This document shows positions 23,745 to 36,497 of a stretch of DNA of 64,000 nucleotides, one piece after another. The stretch spans positions 1-64,000 of the forward strand of contig CAJNOJ010000232.1 in assembly GCA_905250025.1 (NCBI GenBank), read 5' to 3'. Every line of letters starts with the position of its first letter. Position 1 is the stretch's first letter. Under the pieces are notes generated by a model, which saw only the letters and a program-made list of their open reading frames with translations, did not search any database and was not told the DNA's origin. The translations under genes and the position numbers were made by a program. Source of the stretch: Adineta ricciae (lineage: Eukaryota > Rotifera > Eurotatoria > Adinetida > Adinetidae).

Positions 23745-26284
23745 ATGGCAGCCGCAATACCTCGACATCTTCTCGAAACGCTTGTCAATTGTCCAGCTTG
23801 TTCACAACGTTACACCGAGCCCCGAGTTCTTCCAACATGCGGACATACTGTGTGTAAGTAAACATTGGAAAAAAACTACTAATCTTCGCTATTCATGCAT
23901 GAAATTAGGTGTGACATGTCTTGAAAACGAATGGAATGCTGAAGAATCAACATTAACAAGTAATGGCAACCATGATAAAACAGCTCACTATTGTCCTGTA
24001 CCGAATTGCCGAAAAGAAATTTGTTCAACAATAAAGAACTACGCAGATTTACCTATAAATCAAACTGTTCTCGATCTAGTTGAATCATGTAATTTTCACG
24101 TTGAAGCAACTGGGCAATGCCAAGTTTGTAATCAATCACCATCGTTCGTTAAATGCTCGCATTGCTGTTCATTTGTTTGTTTTGAATGTGCAAATCAACA
24201 TCGACGTGAGGCATTAACGACATTGACAAATAATATTAACACTCTTGAACAAGAATATTTGAATATGAATGATCAAATCGATCACGCAAGACATCATGTT
24301 ATTGAGATCAAGCAGAAATCAATCGAAGCTATTCGTCTTTATTATACACGTTTAATAGATGAATTGCGTTGTGCACAGTTAACAAATGAGGATATTGTCG
24401 AACGACAAGCGATTATATGTCAAAATGAACTCGAATTGCTCATCGACGAACATAAACAACGTTGTGAACAAATAAACAAGACAATTCAAGATCTACGAAC
24501 AACGATTACAGATTGGTCAACGATTGAACAATTTAAACAATTACAAATGAAATTGACACATATTCAAGAAGATATACGCGAAGCTAGTGAAATCTTTCAG
24601 GAGCGTATACCAGAAATGAAACTATTCGAATTCGATAATATTGAACTTAAAAAGAAAGTTTATGACAAGAATCTCGATTCCTTCTCACAAGTAGATGAAC
24701 TAGTTGCAAATACTTGCAAACAAAATTCGATGGCTTCAAGTAGAACAACACAACAACAGCAGCAGCACCTCGATGGTATGTTATGCTTTCTTTTGTGTCT
24801 GGTCATTTTCTATTTCTAATTAAATATATACACATACATGCATACATATGTATAGATTCAAGTAGTACAGCTTCGTCTTCAACAAACAATGAACATCCAA
24901 AAGCTTCGATATCTACCAATGATCGAGCAATAAAAAAGCATTCCAATGGTCAAGGAAATACCTATAAGACTGTGAATTCTGCTGGCCACCAGCAAGTGCT
25001 ACCAAACATTATCGATGATACAACTGTTCATCCAGTATCAGACCAAGCACTCGCTCCACCAACAACATCATCTTCGCATATTCCTACGCATCATCATGTT
25101 CACCGTTCTCATCCATCCTCAACCGGTAGTCTGTTGCCGAAAACCGTCTCCAGTTCGATGGCTGACCTATCTCTATCGTCGCATAGTCATAAAATGACAA
25201 CTGCGTCTACTCGTTCATCGACGTTTCAATCGAAATTAGATAATTGTAGTCTTGAATCTTATAAGAAGATTCCTTTATCGCAAAGTTTCGATTGGGGAAT
25301 GTTAGCAGTTACAAATACCGATTTAATATTACTTTATAATAAAGATAAAACGTCATTAGTTATATTCGATGCTAGTGGACATGAGAATGAAGTAAGTGAC
25401 AATGAAATCTTCTCTTTTTAGCAAGAAATTCTGCTTTCCTGTCTTTAGAGAATTCAATGGTCAGATGGTGATATAAAAGATTTATGTATTTATCATGATG
25501 ATAGTATAATTATAGTTGGTGAACATAAACAAGCATCAAAGCCTATCGAATGTAAATTATATGTGTGTAATTTATCACGAAAACAGCTCGAACGTGAACG
25601 TGTCGTTGAACGTGGTCTTAATTGTCAACGTGTTGCGTCAGATACACAGTTTATTTTCTATGCATCAGAAAAAGGGTGTAATAAATCAAAAATTTCGGTC
25701 TTTGATCACGAATTACAATTACAAGTAACATTCGAATCGGGAGTGGAGGTGAGAAGCATCGTGACGGATTCGCAATGCTGTTATATATTGGGCAAACGAC
25801 GAGAACGAGAACCGGCAAGATATTTTCTAGAAAAACGACAAAAAAATGGTGAGATCAAGTTTAATCACAATCTAAACTAGTATTGCCGAATCTTTTTCTC
25901 CCGTTAAAATAGGTCAACTTGTCCGTCGTATTGATCTATATGAAATCAATGTTGATAATATGAATCGATTAATTCAGGATCCCATCAGTCATGGTGTAAT
26001 CGTGACAGATGGAGGAAATAAAAAAATCTGGGCTGTTGGGCCAGAAGGTGAAAAGAAAGCAGTTCAATACCGACCATGGCGTAAGAAGGCTCTTCATCTC
26101 CTTTGTCCGTTCCTTTTCTATATTCTTTTTTTTATTACTAGCATGGAGCGTGGGATTTTTAACAACGGATACTTTACTTATCCTTCACGCTGGCTGTTTA
26201 ACTTTCCATGCCGTTAATCACAATAAACAATTGAATAATGGAACAAAACTACGAAGTATAATAACAAATACGGAAAAACTTTGA
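23745..26284 (+). CDS. TRIM-like RING/B-box/coiled-coil protein
   Basis: A probable E3 ubiquitin ligase. Six exons (23745-23853, 23909-24775, 24856-25391, 25449-25848, 25913-26080, 26142-26284) sum to 2223 nt, giving 740 residues. RING at residues about 16-75: CPACSQRYTEPRVLPTCGHT, VCVTCLENE and CPVPNC. A B-box-like Cys/His region follows (CQVCNQSPSFVKC, CSFVCFECANQHR), then a long coiled coil (residues about 130-300) and a Ser/His-rich linker. The C-terminal third has repeated beta-rich blocks (GMLAVTNTDLILLYN, DLCIYHDDSIIIVGE, SIVTDSQCCYILGK, HGVIVTDGGNKKIWAVG) suggesting a propeller of NHL or WD type. The start codon lies in another frame from the obvious long reading frame; the 55-nt first intron restores the second half of the RING. 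The substrate is unknown. Confidence 0.8.
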
Positions 26285-26419
26285 ACTGCTTCCACCTTGA
26301 GATATTTCTCGTAATTGAACGGACAATATCTTTTAGTGTTTTCATCGATTGTGTTCTTTTTGTGGGCTTTTTGGAGTGTTTAAGGGAGAAATTTATAAGA
26401 CAAAAAGTAACAAAAAAAT

Positions 26420-28139
26420 CTAAGCGTCTCGTTCGTGTCGTCGTTCTAAACGAATTCTAATTTCACTTGGAGCTATAACTACAGCTTCTTTCAATTTCGA
26501 CTCAAATGTATTCCTTTGATCATCACATCCAATCACTGAATATGTTTTTAGCAGACGAACAAGCACCATCTTCATTTCCATCAGTGCAAAACGCATTCCG
26601 ACGCAGTTTCGTGGGCCTGCTCCAAATGGTATCCACGCCATCGAATGACGCTTCGTCTCAAATCGCTCTGGATAAAATGTGTGCGGATCCACTGGTCCCC
26701 ACAACTCAGTATCGAAATGGAGATTGTAGATGTCTACGGCTATACGAGTGCCTACCGGAACAACACCCACTCCTTTGAGGTCAAAGGCTTCTGTACTTTG
26801 ACGATTGATGACTACCGGTGCGATAGGATACATTCGAAGGGTCTCGCGAATGAACATGTCGAGATAGTTCATTTGTGACAGTATGTCGTACGAAGGCATT
26901 TCGTCTTCATGTTCTGGATTGAAGTAGGTGTCGATGTGGTGTTGTAGGGTGAGTTGCTCATGTGGATGAGTAGCAAGAACATAGGAGACATAGCTGAGTG
27001 CAGTACTGGTAGTTTCATAGCCAGCAATCACTATGCGAGACAGAATAGCGTATGAGAGCAAAGGAAGATAATGGTCTTACTGAAGAGGAAGATGTTGGAA
27101 GCAATTTCATGGGTTGTCAATTTTCGAATCAATGGAACTTCAAGTCCTGTATCGCTGTTATTGACGAATGAACTCCGACGATCCTTAAAAGAAAAATATA
27201 TTTCATCGTGAAAAGCTATGTGAAAGTATGTACCTGGATATAATCTGCATCGGTAGCAGATTCGAGCATTAAATGTAACAAATCGGTTCGATTTCTTGGA
27301 CCAGAAACTCCGCGTTGGTCAATGATTTTTTTAGCTTGTTTCGTAATCCATGTCTCGGGATCCTCATCAATGAAATTTTTAGTGATTGGAAAAATATGTC
27401 GAATCCAGTATCGTATCTTATTGGCATATGTGTGAAGTGCAAACCAGAAACGTTCGAGTTCAGTGATAAACAAAGCAGCTATCACACTGATTCGCAATTT
27501 ATCGTTAAACACTTCTTGTGAATGCGTGAGATAAGGATCGTTACTGTTGTTTTGCATATCTGTGTTGATTCCAAAGCCACACGACCAAATTGTATCCATT
27601 GTGAAACGTTTCAAATAGGCATAGATATCGAACGGTTCACCTTTTTTGCATTCATCAGACAATTTCTTCATCAACACATTGATACTTCGATGAACTAACG
27701 GTGTCATTTGCTTCAGTTTCGATGATGAAAATGTCGGATTGATTATAAACCTTTGACGTTTCCAACGAAGACCCGTCGCGCTGAAAAGATGTATGCTCTT
27801 CTCGTGTCGACCTTCCAAAGGAAACGGTCGGCGAGAATGAAAATTTGAAAATGATTTTATGAATACATCTTGCAAAACATCCGGATCAGAAACCACAATA
27901 ATCGGTGTGTGTCCTTCATAATAACCATATATACGACCATACTTTTTTGTCCACTCATGGATACTCAACGATAATCGTTTGCTTCTGATGATATCGAGAA
28001 AGTTGCCGAAGAAGAGTGTGGGTGGCGGGCCAGGGATATTAAGTTTGATGAAAAAGTCGTATGCTTTGCGAATATGCCATAAATAAGCAACGACGACGAC
28101 AATGAATAAAGCAAGTAGGATACTGGTGATCAAAAACAT
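26420..28139 (-). CDS. Cytochrome P450, CYP3 clan (copy A)
   Basis: A haem monooxygenase anchored in the ER. Three exons (28139-27234, 27183-27081, 27030-26420) sum to 1620 nt, giving 539 residues. The N-terminus is a membrane anchor (ITSILLALFIVVVVAYLW) followed by a proline hinge (NIPGPPPTLFFGN). Also present are the C-helix WKRQR, the I-helix AGYETTSTAL, the ExxR helix ETLRMYP, PERFETKR and the haem-binding FGAGPRNCVGMRFA with its cysteine ligand. Similarity is closest to the CYP3 clan (KKYGRIYGYYEGHTP). It lies 855 bp downstream of an identically oriented paralogue with the same intron positions. The 3' 600 bp and a 5' 263-bp block are almost identical between copies while the middle is diverged. 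The substrate cannot be inferred. Confidence 0.93.
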
Positions 28140-28993
28140 ATTATTTTTCTTGTTTCACGGATATGTATGAATAAAAGAAGGTTACACAGTAAAGAAAAAT
28201 GGTTTCTTTTTCTCAGTATGGCCTCTATACGACAGTGAATTATTACTTTGGCTTACTTCTTCCAGACCGTCTCGAACATGTTTTTTCTTCTTTTTCTTTT
28301 CTTTTCTTCACCTATGTGACGTGCTTTATTCTACTCAGCAAACTGAAAGTGCATTTGAGATGAGTTCTCAAAAGTAGGACTGAATTTTGCGATTAAAGTT
28401 TGCAAAGTGTCATCTGAAGAGAAAGGCATGAATAAAAACATTCTCGTGAATTATCCAAAGAGCCGTAATTTGAAAATGATAGCAGGTATAGATAACTATT
28501 ACTTCTCCTTTTAGTTCTTTTTCGTACTCAATAGAAGACACAAACATAGATACTACAGCAGTAAACAAAATCATCAATTAACGATATATTTGAACAGTAT
28601 ACTGGAATAGTCGGACAATATTTGTGATCATCTGATTAGTGACTGTAGAAAACAAATCAATGAACAAAGTATTCAAGGGAAAAAAACATCGACAGATTTT
28701 GCAAATTCCTACAAAAACATTTCTGACTGTTGTGAAAGCAGTCGTCGTGGTTTCAACAGTTCGCTCTAAGGACACCGCCGATAAGAAAATAAAAATATTC
28801 TAACAGCATCTTATGCAAACAATACTGACGATGTCTGCCCGGTACTAGAAACATAATCTAACGATAGAATACATATATGAGCGTGTCTTGAGCAATTACA
28901 TTTTTCTGTTAGTAAAAAGTCTGCTTTTTGCAATTTTATTTCCGTTTAATATCTTATACAGGCAAGAAAGTTCTTAATATTATCAGATACGAA
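28140..28993. other. Spacer between the two P450 genes
   Basis: Contains the promoter of copy A and the 3' flank of copy B. It has no coding evidence and no obvious similarity to the flank of copy B, so the duplicated block does not extend far into it. Confidence 0.45.
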
Positions 28994-30728
28994 TTATAAA
29001 TGAACTTCATCTCTGCGCTGTAATCGAACAATAGTGTCTCTTGGAGCTATGACGAAATTTTCTTTCAAGTTCTCGAATGAACCATGTGTTTTTTCACCGC
29101 AATCGATCACTGAATATGTTTTTAGCAGACGAACAAGCACCATCTTCATTTCCATCAGTGCAAAACGCATTCCGACGCAGTTTCGTGGGCCTGCTCCAAA
29201 TGGTATCCACGCCATCGAATGACGCTTCGTCTCAAATCGCTCTGGATAAAATGTGTGTGGATCCACTGGTCCCCACAACTCAGCATCGAAATGGAGATTG
29301 TAGATGTCTACGGCTATACGAGTGCCTACCGGAACAACACCCACTCCTTTGAGGTCAAAGGCTTCTGTACTTTGACGATTGATGACTATCGGTGCGATAG
29401 GATACATTCGAAGGGTCTCACGAATGAACATGTCGAGATAGTTCATTTGTGACAGTATGTCGTACGAAGGCATTTCATCTTCGTGTTCTGGATTGAAGTA
29501 GGTGTCGATGTGGTGTTGTAGGGTGAGTTGCTCATGTGGATGAGTAGCAAGAACATAGGAGACATAGCTGAGTGCAGTGCTGGTAGTTTCATAGCCAGCA
29601 ATCACTATGCGAGACAGAATAGTTTATGAGAGCAAAGAAAGATAATGGTCTTACTGAAGAGGAAGATGTTGGAAGCAATTTCATGGGTTGTCAATTTTCG
29701 GACTAGTGGAGGCTCAATCTCTGGCTGTTCGTTGGTAGCATTGCTTGCTAAACCATCCTTGTATGAACACACATAATAATCGCTCAAAGTTATCATATCA
29801 ATAAAGTTTGTCTTACTCGAATACATTCTTCGTTAGAAGCAGATTCCAGCATTAATTGCAATAGATCGACGCGGCTCGTTCGGCCGATTTCTTGCTGTTT
29901 TTTTATCATTCGTCGTGCCTGACTTATTATCCACGTTGCTGGATTTTCTTCAATAAAGTACTGTGTCAGTGGAATGTGGTAACGAAGCCAGTGTTTTGAA
30001 TGACTTATTGACATGTGTAATGTTCTCCAAAGAGCTCGCAATTCAGTGATGAATATGGTCAATACTGCAAACAAACGAAGCTGCATTCTGTCCCCAAATA
30101 CCTGTTGAGAATAAACTAAATAAGGATTTGCGGTATTATTTTGCATATCTGTATCGATTCCAAAGCCACACGACCAAATTGTATCCATTGTGAAACGTTT
30201 GAAATAAGTAGATATATCGAATGGTTGGCCTTTCCTGCATTCTTCGGACAGTTTTTGAGTGAGTACATGAACACTTCGATGAACTAATGGTGTCATTTGC
30301 TTCAGTTTCGATGATGAAAATGTCGGATTGATTATAAATCTTTGACGTTTCCAACGTAAGCCCATTGCAGTAATCATGTTTACGCTTTTGTCAGTTGGGT
30401 CTGCTAGTGGAAACAGTCGGCGAGAATGAAAATTTGAAAATGATTTTATGAATACATCTTGCAAAACATCCGGATCAGAAACCACAAGAATCGGTGTATG
30501 TCCTTCATAATAACCATATATACGACCATACTTTTTTGTCCACTCATGGATACTCAACGATAATCGTTTGCTTCTGATGATATCGAGAAAGTTGCCGAAG
30601 AAGAGTGTGGGTGGCGGGCCAGGGATATTAAGTTTGATGAAAAAGTCGTATGCTTTGCGAATATGCCACAAATAAGCAACGATTATAATCAAAAGCAGAG
30701 TCAACAGGATACTGGTGAGGAGCAACAT
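28994..30728 (-). CDS. Cytochrome P450, CYP3 clan (copy B)
   Basis: Paralogue of the neighbouring P450. Three exons (30728-29817, 29757-29655, 29604-28994) sum to 1626 nt, giving 541 residues. It has the same anchor and hinge, WKRQR, AGYETTSTAL, ETLRMYP, PERFETKR and the haem motif FGAGPRNCVGMRFA, so it should be active. It differs from copy A in the middle of exon 1 (substrate-recognition regions), in intron 1 and exon 2 (acidic-polar linker NATNEQPEIEPP), and in the last 20 or so residues. Exon 3 and intron 2 are nearly identical to copy A. Confidence 0.93.
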
Positions 30729-31166
30729 AGCTGGAAATTAATGCTTGACGAAAGAGCACGCTTGTTTTTCTCTTGCTCGAAAACAAGTAATCACGCAGTG
30801 TATGTAGTATTCTTCTCTTGTGTTTTCGTTCGAAATCTTTCCTTCGCTGATGTACTTTATCACTATATTTTCGTGCTTTTAGTACGAATGAATAATAGTA
30901 TCATGCAGTCATAGATTTATTTCTATCGTACTGTTGTTTGATTCGAGAACGTAGCGTAGTCTGAAAATAATCATCATCGAAAACATTTTTGCTTGAAATT
31001 CAACAACTGTAAATTGTAAGAGACGTCGAAATATAGTGAAAATGAGTAACAAAATCTTTTTTTTCTGTTATGTATCATACACTATTGATCTTTCATCAAC
31101 TCTTTTTGCTTTTATCATAGCAAAAACATTAGAAAAAGAAGAATACAGTGAATGAATGGAATATTT
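30729..31166. other. Intergenic, 5' of P450 copy B
   Basis: AT-rich, with no exon evidence. It separates the P450 promoter from the 3' end of the TEX47-like gene. Confidence 0.4.
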
Positions 31167-32329
31167 TCATAATGAAAAATTGATCGGAAATAATCGATGA
31201 GTGGGCGGTGCAGTTAGATCTAATTGAAATATATACATATGTACGGGAAAATTTTCATTGAGAAGAATCTTACCGCTTTCAAAACGAACATTAATCGGAC
31301 GTTGATAGTTCTTCAGAATATCTTCAGCTGTTTGAAAGATTGGTTGTTTCAGAAGATAATTGATATTTGCTACAAAAGTGCATTTGTAGGAACAAAAACC
31401 ATTCCTCAGATACTTTTCTCATACCTTGATTAGGTAGTAGGTCAGCGCGTTGATCTACATTAGCCAAAATATCAACAGGTCGCTCCTTGTTAAAATAGCT
31501 GCGATAAGAAGAGTACAGGTCATATAAATGTAGTTCTTACGTTAGCTCGTCGTTCATTCGCTTGGTATTTAGCTATGCGTAGTAATTTACCGAGAACTTC
31601 AAGCGATATAGCTTCTACTGTTTCAGCTGGTTGAGCGTCGAGGTCTTCGACAGCTAATTTAACACTTTTAAAGGTCCAATTGGAATAGATTCGCGCTGAA
31701 ACCTTCAGAAGAACAAGTTCTCAGATTACCTTTCAAGAAATCAAACTAATTACATTGTAAGAAATATTTAGAATCGATGCTTCTCGTATCAGACCATTAT
31801 CACGGTTGTGAATCGATTGATCAAGATCTTCCAGAATAAGTTTCATTGCTGGATTTGTTACTTCCAAAGAGTGTATGAAAAGCGTTGGAAATATCAGTAA
31901 AAGGCCGGTAACAGGCGGAATGCTACTGCCTCCTGGTGTATGACATTCACGATTATCCAAACTTTTTTCCAGAATAGCCGGTATCGAATTTATATAATTC
32001 TCATAATAATCTATAAAAACAAGGAAATCTGATAGGTGTTTTCTGAGGAAAACGAAGTTCTACCTGCAAGTTCTGATTGTTTGTCCCAAACATCTCTCAG
32101 ACGACCAATAATAACAATATTGTTAACCAATGGAAGCTAAATATAACAGATATGCAATCGTTTGTATTTGTTTGCATTCTAATGCGTCTCAAACGTATCA
32201 ACCTACTTTTTTTTCTACGACTTGTTGAAATAGTGTTTGCGTTGGATAGCTATTTGTATTTTCCACTTCAGCAGCGGGACTACGAACACTTAATCTTTGC
32301 GATTTTGCTTCATTACGTACTTGAGTCAT
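31167..32329 (-). CDS. TEX47-like protein (BLUF-related fold)
   Basis: Minus-strand gene of about seven short exons starting ATG at 32329 (exons 32329-32207, 32136-32064, 32010-31754 and further ones to 31167, with introns of about 50-70 nt). After a polar N-terminus the second exon gives LPLVNNIVIIGRLRDVWD, then the core PPVTGLLLIFPTLFIHSLEV, KLILEDLD and EASILNISYN, followed by ARIYSNWTFKSVKL. The order and the TGLLLI(F/Y)PT...E motif recall vertebrate TEX47, whose fold is related to BLUF domains. The C-terminal piece (DILKNYQRPINVRFES, then a Pro-containing end) also fits that family. A flavin-binding light-sensing role is not implied; I see no clear flavin-contact motif. Assignment is from remembered family patterns. 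Confidence 0.6.
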
Positions 32330-33661
32330 GATCTTTTAATCAAACTAGTCAACTGAACTAAATTTCAATGTATAACATTAAAATCATTTTGTTTCATGAT
32401 GTCATAGCAACCGACTCTATTAAATCTCTCCATACGACATCTACTGTCAGTATGTTCAAGCACTCTCTTTTGCTTCTTATTGAATTTTTTAGATCTCGAT
32501 TCAACACACAAATAGAATTTAAATGACGATTTTGTTAACTTGTACCTGTTCACGCGGCAACATAGTGTGCATGCATCAAGATTACTTAATGAAGCAGGTC
32601 ACGATCGAGTTATATGTTATACACGAGAGAATACAAACAAGTTGACAAAGAAATGAACTCAAAGATTTCCACTCTATATACTGAACTATTCGAGAAAATA
32701 GTACACTGTTTTGTATTCTGATTTTTATGAGAAAATTTTGATCGGATCAGGCGGATATGATTAGTCTTAATAACATCCGGTGTGACATTTTTTTTCCCTA
32801 ATCAGATCGAATCTATTTGTTGGAAGTGATTCTGTGAGAAAAATCTATCAATCATTCGATCGGGATGTCACTTGAGGCACACAAGTTTTTCCTCTTGCCT
32901 AAAACCATCTAGCATCACTCGAATATTAAAAACCAAATAAAAAAAAAGAAGATATATCATTTTCTTTCTCTGTCTCCAATGCTCCTGATAGTTTGCTCAT
33001 ATACACAAAGAAAACGTCTCCATCGTGCAGTGATTGTATTATTGATTCATTTATATTTCTTTACATTTCGATAACATGTAAGTAATGGAATGAATTATTA
33101 ATCAAATCTAATTGGAAATTATCTCGATATAAGATGACAAGGTAAAAGAAGATTTATTCTGATGAAAAACAAAAAAACGGATTTCACGATGTAATTCAGA
33201 TCGCATAAACTCTACTGCAAAACAAGCAGTTCAATCTAAATTAGCTGTTTTGTTTTGTTTTGTTTTTCTATTGAGTTACTCAGACAAATTAATGTCGACA
33301 GGATAGACTACGCACCGAGCAAATGACGAGTTTTATCGGTAGGGTATGCATACTTTCCGAACGAGACACACAATCGTCATTTTCTCAATAGAAAGAGGCT
33401 AAAGTTTTCCGCCCCTGTCTTTCTCTCTCTCTATTTCTCTGAGAGAAAACGAGAAGAAATAGAAAGACGAATAAAAATCTATAAACAAAATAGAAACAAA
33501 CGAAGACTCATATACATCCATAATAGACGTACACATAGGAAGAATTTCATCTAGGCATCCCTTCTTGTTCAACACGAGAAGTCTCGTTTATTACTTTTCG
33601 AAATGTTTTTGTTCGATTTTTGCAGATAAATTTTTTCCGTAGTACCAGTATTATTATCATC
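32330..33661. other. Divergent intergenic region
   Basis: Separates the TEX47-like gene (-) from the EF-hand gene (+), so both promoters must lie here. It contains a CT run and its near-complement at about 33415-33470, and a TTTTG repeat near 33245. No gene is recognised. Confidence 0.45.
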
Positions 33662-33985
33662 ATGTCGGCAGCAAAAAACTCGTCCGATGACCTTCGAACG
33701 GAATTCGACCGTCTCGATGGAGTGAGTTCAGCATTATTCACATAAGACTTCATCTTTCTTTTGATTTTTTCATAGGACAAAGATGGTTATATCACTCTTC
33801 AAGAATTTCGTGCGTATCATTCAAAAGCAAACAAAGATGATACCGCAATAAGTAAAGCATTTGCAGCTATTGATTCGGACAAAGACGGTCTCGTAACATT
33901 CGAAGGTAGAAACCGACCGTGATCCATCTAATTTAGGATGTTTTCGTGTTCTTTTCTAGAATTTCAACGAGCATACAAGGACTAA
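33662..33985 (+). CDS. Two-EF-hand calcium-binding protein, 71 aa
   Basis: Three exons (33662-33721, 33776-33905, 33960-33985) give 216 nt, 71 residues, too short and split to appear as one reading frame. Two canonical loops are visible: DGDKDGYITLQE, interrupted by intron 1 after its second residue, and DSDKDGLVTFEE. Both have Asp at positions 1, 3 and 5, Gly at 6 and Glu at 12, so both should bind calcium. The whole protein is one EF-hand pair with no membrane or targeting signal; it ends FQRAYKD. It resembles one lobe of calmodulin. A calcium sensor or buffer is likely but the target is unknown. Confidence 0.85.
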
Positions 33986-35334
33986 TTAATACAAATAGCT
34001 AATAAGGATTTGAAATGGTCGTACTTTTGTTCGATGCACGTCACTTATATGTTGTTGCTTTTCCTTTTATTTGTGTAGTCTTCAAAAAAAACTTGCCGTT
34101 TTTGCAAGCGCCATCTTCTTCCTGTCTTCATTTCTTGCGCAAGCTTTAACTATATATGAATATCTATACTTACTTTGATGTACTTGACATATATTTATTG
34201 AAATAATAAAACTAGTCTCGAGTAAAGCCGAAGAATGAACTTGAGTTGCGCTATCTATCTAATAGGATGTCCAAGGTTTATTTGCATTCATCAAGAAAAC
34301 GAAACATGCAATATGATCACACGCAACATGATTATCAATGCTATTAGAACAAAGTTCTTGTCCGAACAATATTCTGCAGATTAAAAGAAGAAGAATAAGA
34401 AGAAGAGAAGAGAGAGCGCTCTATCAAAACAAGCGAATGGCACTGTCGAAGAATAAATCAATCAGAAGTATACTTTTTTCTTGTCATCGAACCGAAAAGC
34501 TTGACGTATGGAATATGAAGGAGGGAGCGCAACTAATTATTTGATCTCCGTCCCTCTTTTGAAAATCAAGCGGGACGATTCTTTTTGTTTTCTCTCTCAT
34601 TAAACAATTCGTCTCAATTTGATTATTAATCAGTATGCGACAAGTAATCAATCGAAGAACATGAAAGTAAATAAATACAAGTAAATATTTAAGTACGCAT
34701 CTTTCGGGATCACTCGATGGTAATGAAAAAAGAAATGATGACATAAGGGAAACACAAATGTGCTCTCGCACTTCCAAAAAAAGAGAAGTATTAAAGTGAA
34801 AGCATTGTGCAATTGGAAAAGGGTTATAAACTATTTATTTCAAAATGAAAGATTGCTCAGACGTTGTTTTACATTTCATCCCGATAAAACGTGACAAGAA
34901 TTCGAACTGTTAAGTCTTATCATCGTTCATATTAACTAAGTAGATAAATTTCGTTTCTAATCGATGGAATTGCATTTTTATCGAATCGTTTTTGATACAG
35001 ACCAACTTGCATATCATTCATTAGATTTTTAATCACAATACAACAAAATTCCTTTCCATCATATTCCTGATGATAACACTGTTATCTTTCAAAATACAAC
35101 AATCGGCTCACATTCATTGCTAGTTCATCATAAGACACAAGAAAAGAAAAAATGACATCATCACTACGAACAGCAACAATCATTATCTTAAGCTATTCAA
35201 TCGATATACATATACTCAGTGGTATATTATATAATAGGCGAAAGAAAAGACAAAAAAAAGGAGAATTTATATATTTAAATAGACTGAAGGTGTTATATAC
35301 ATAAACAGACATAAATATTTCGACCATTGAACAA
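33986..35334. other. Intergenic between EF-hand gene and orphan gene
   Basis: Apart from the polyadenylation signal of the EF-hand gene I find nothing. The region around 34370-34420 is a purine-rich AGAAGA tract. Confidence 0.45.
34205..34210 (+). terminator. EF-hand gene polyadenylation signal
   Basis: AATAAA about 220 nt after the stop codon of the EF-hand gene. Confidence 0.4.
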
Positions 35335-36114
35335 ATGCCAGTTGCATCTGTAAGTCGATTTTATTTGCTGTAATGCAAAGAATACATGTGATTATTTGAT
35401 TTCTATTTTGCTTTTAAGATTGACAATAAATCTGCAGCGGTTGATGATGATCTAACGGATCTCTCGTGGTTAACACAAATGAATAATACAAAACAACGTT
35501 ATTTGCCATCGAATGACTCTAATTACGAAAGTAAAACGAAGAAACTCGAACGAATCAACAAGCCATTTACCGTGGTCAATGGCCAAACAATGCGTTCAGC
35601 ATTACCGACATACACATCTCATCAGCAACAATATTCAAATGAAGAAAACCAATATTACTCACACCATTCATTCAACAATCAAACATTAAAACGTAAATAT
35701 GACTCGTCATCAACATCTTATCATCAAACAAAACGTTTTCACTCTGAACAAACACTTCCAATCTATCCAACACCACCAGTCTCATCGGATTCATTCTATT
35801 ACGATCAAACAGCATCGCTCTTACCACCACCGATGACACAACAACGAACAATGACCTCGCGATACATGTTACTTAAAAATGATCCGTCACTTTCGGATAC
35901 CATTTCATCTGTTCACATGTCGACACATTTAAACGAACCTATGCAAATGATCGAACACGACAATATCTGTTCGGATGATATTGAACATTTGTTAGATATA
36001 TTCAAAAACGAAGTGGAAATGATCGGACTCGATCCAATTGCAACTACGAGTACAGGCGATTGTACTCTCGATATGGCACAATGCTTATCATCAAATGAAT
36101 TCTGTTCATATTAA
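35335..36114 (+). CDS. Orphan disordered protein, 236 aa
   Basis: Two exons (35335-35349 and 35419-36114) sum to 711 nt. The first exon codes only five residues, MPVAS, and a 69-nt intron follows. The protein is polar and rich in Ser, Thr, Gln, Tyr and His, with no membrane segment. Near the N-terminus DDDLTDLSWLTQMNN resembles the short acidic-hydrophobic motif found before the forkhead domain in FOXN2/3 proteins, but no forkhead domain follows. A basic LKRKYD could be a nuclear signal. The C-terminal SDDIEHLLDIFKNEVEM is a predicted acidic helix. A nuclear regulatory protein is possible but unproven. Confidence 0.6.
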
Positions 36115-36204
36115 CATTCTGTACATTTACTGTTGTTTTGTTTTCGTTAAGCTTTATTATTTAAAAAACGAAGTACGTGTCGTTGTTTTTTCGAAGTTCA
36201 GATA

Positions 36205-36210
36205 AATAAA
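36205..36210 (+). terminator. Orphan gene polyadenylation signal
   Basis: AATAAA 90 nt after the stop codon, inside the convergent gap with the FHIP1 gene. Confidence 0.5.
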
Positions 36211-36497
36211 CTGTATTGAAAACAAACTTTGGTTTTTCTGTAGTTCGCTAAGTCCTTAGCAATTGAGTGAAATTGTTGGATGTTTTTCTTATTGTGCATA
36301 ATTCTAATCGCTTTTGACACCGGAAATTACAGATTGAGTCAGTCGAATCCACACAGCTGAGAAAAGGTTTTAGGTATTTATTGTAGAATCAAATGAAAAG
36401 AAAAATAAATAATTGTGAATATGTAACAAGCAATGCATAGAAAAAAAAGATTATTAGAAATATTGTTAGCAAAATATGAGAAGAAAATAGCTAGGAT

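Noticed and set aside
26506-26878. Plus-strand open frames opposite P450 exon 3 (and the matching pair at 29077-29452)
   Set aside because: They are shadows of the conserved minus-strand P450 exon and are duplicated only because the exon is.
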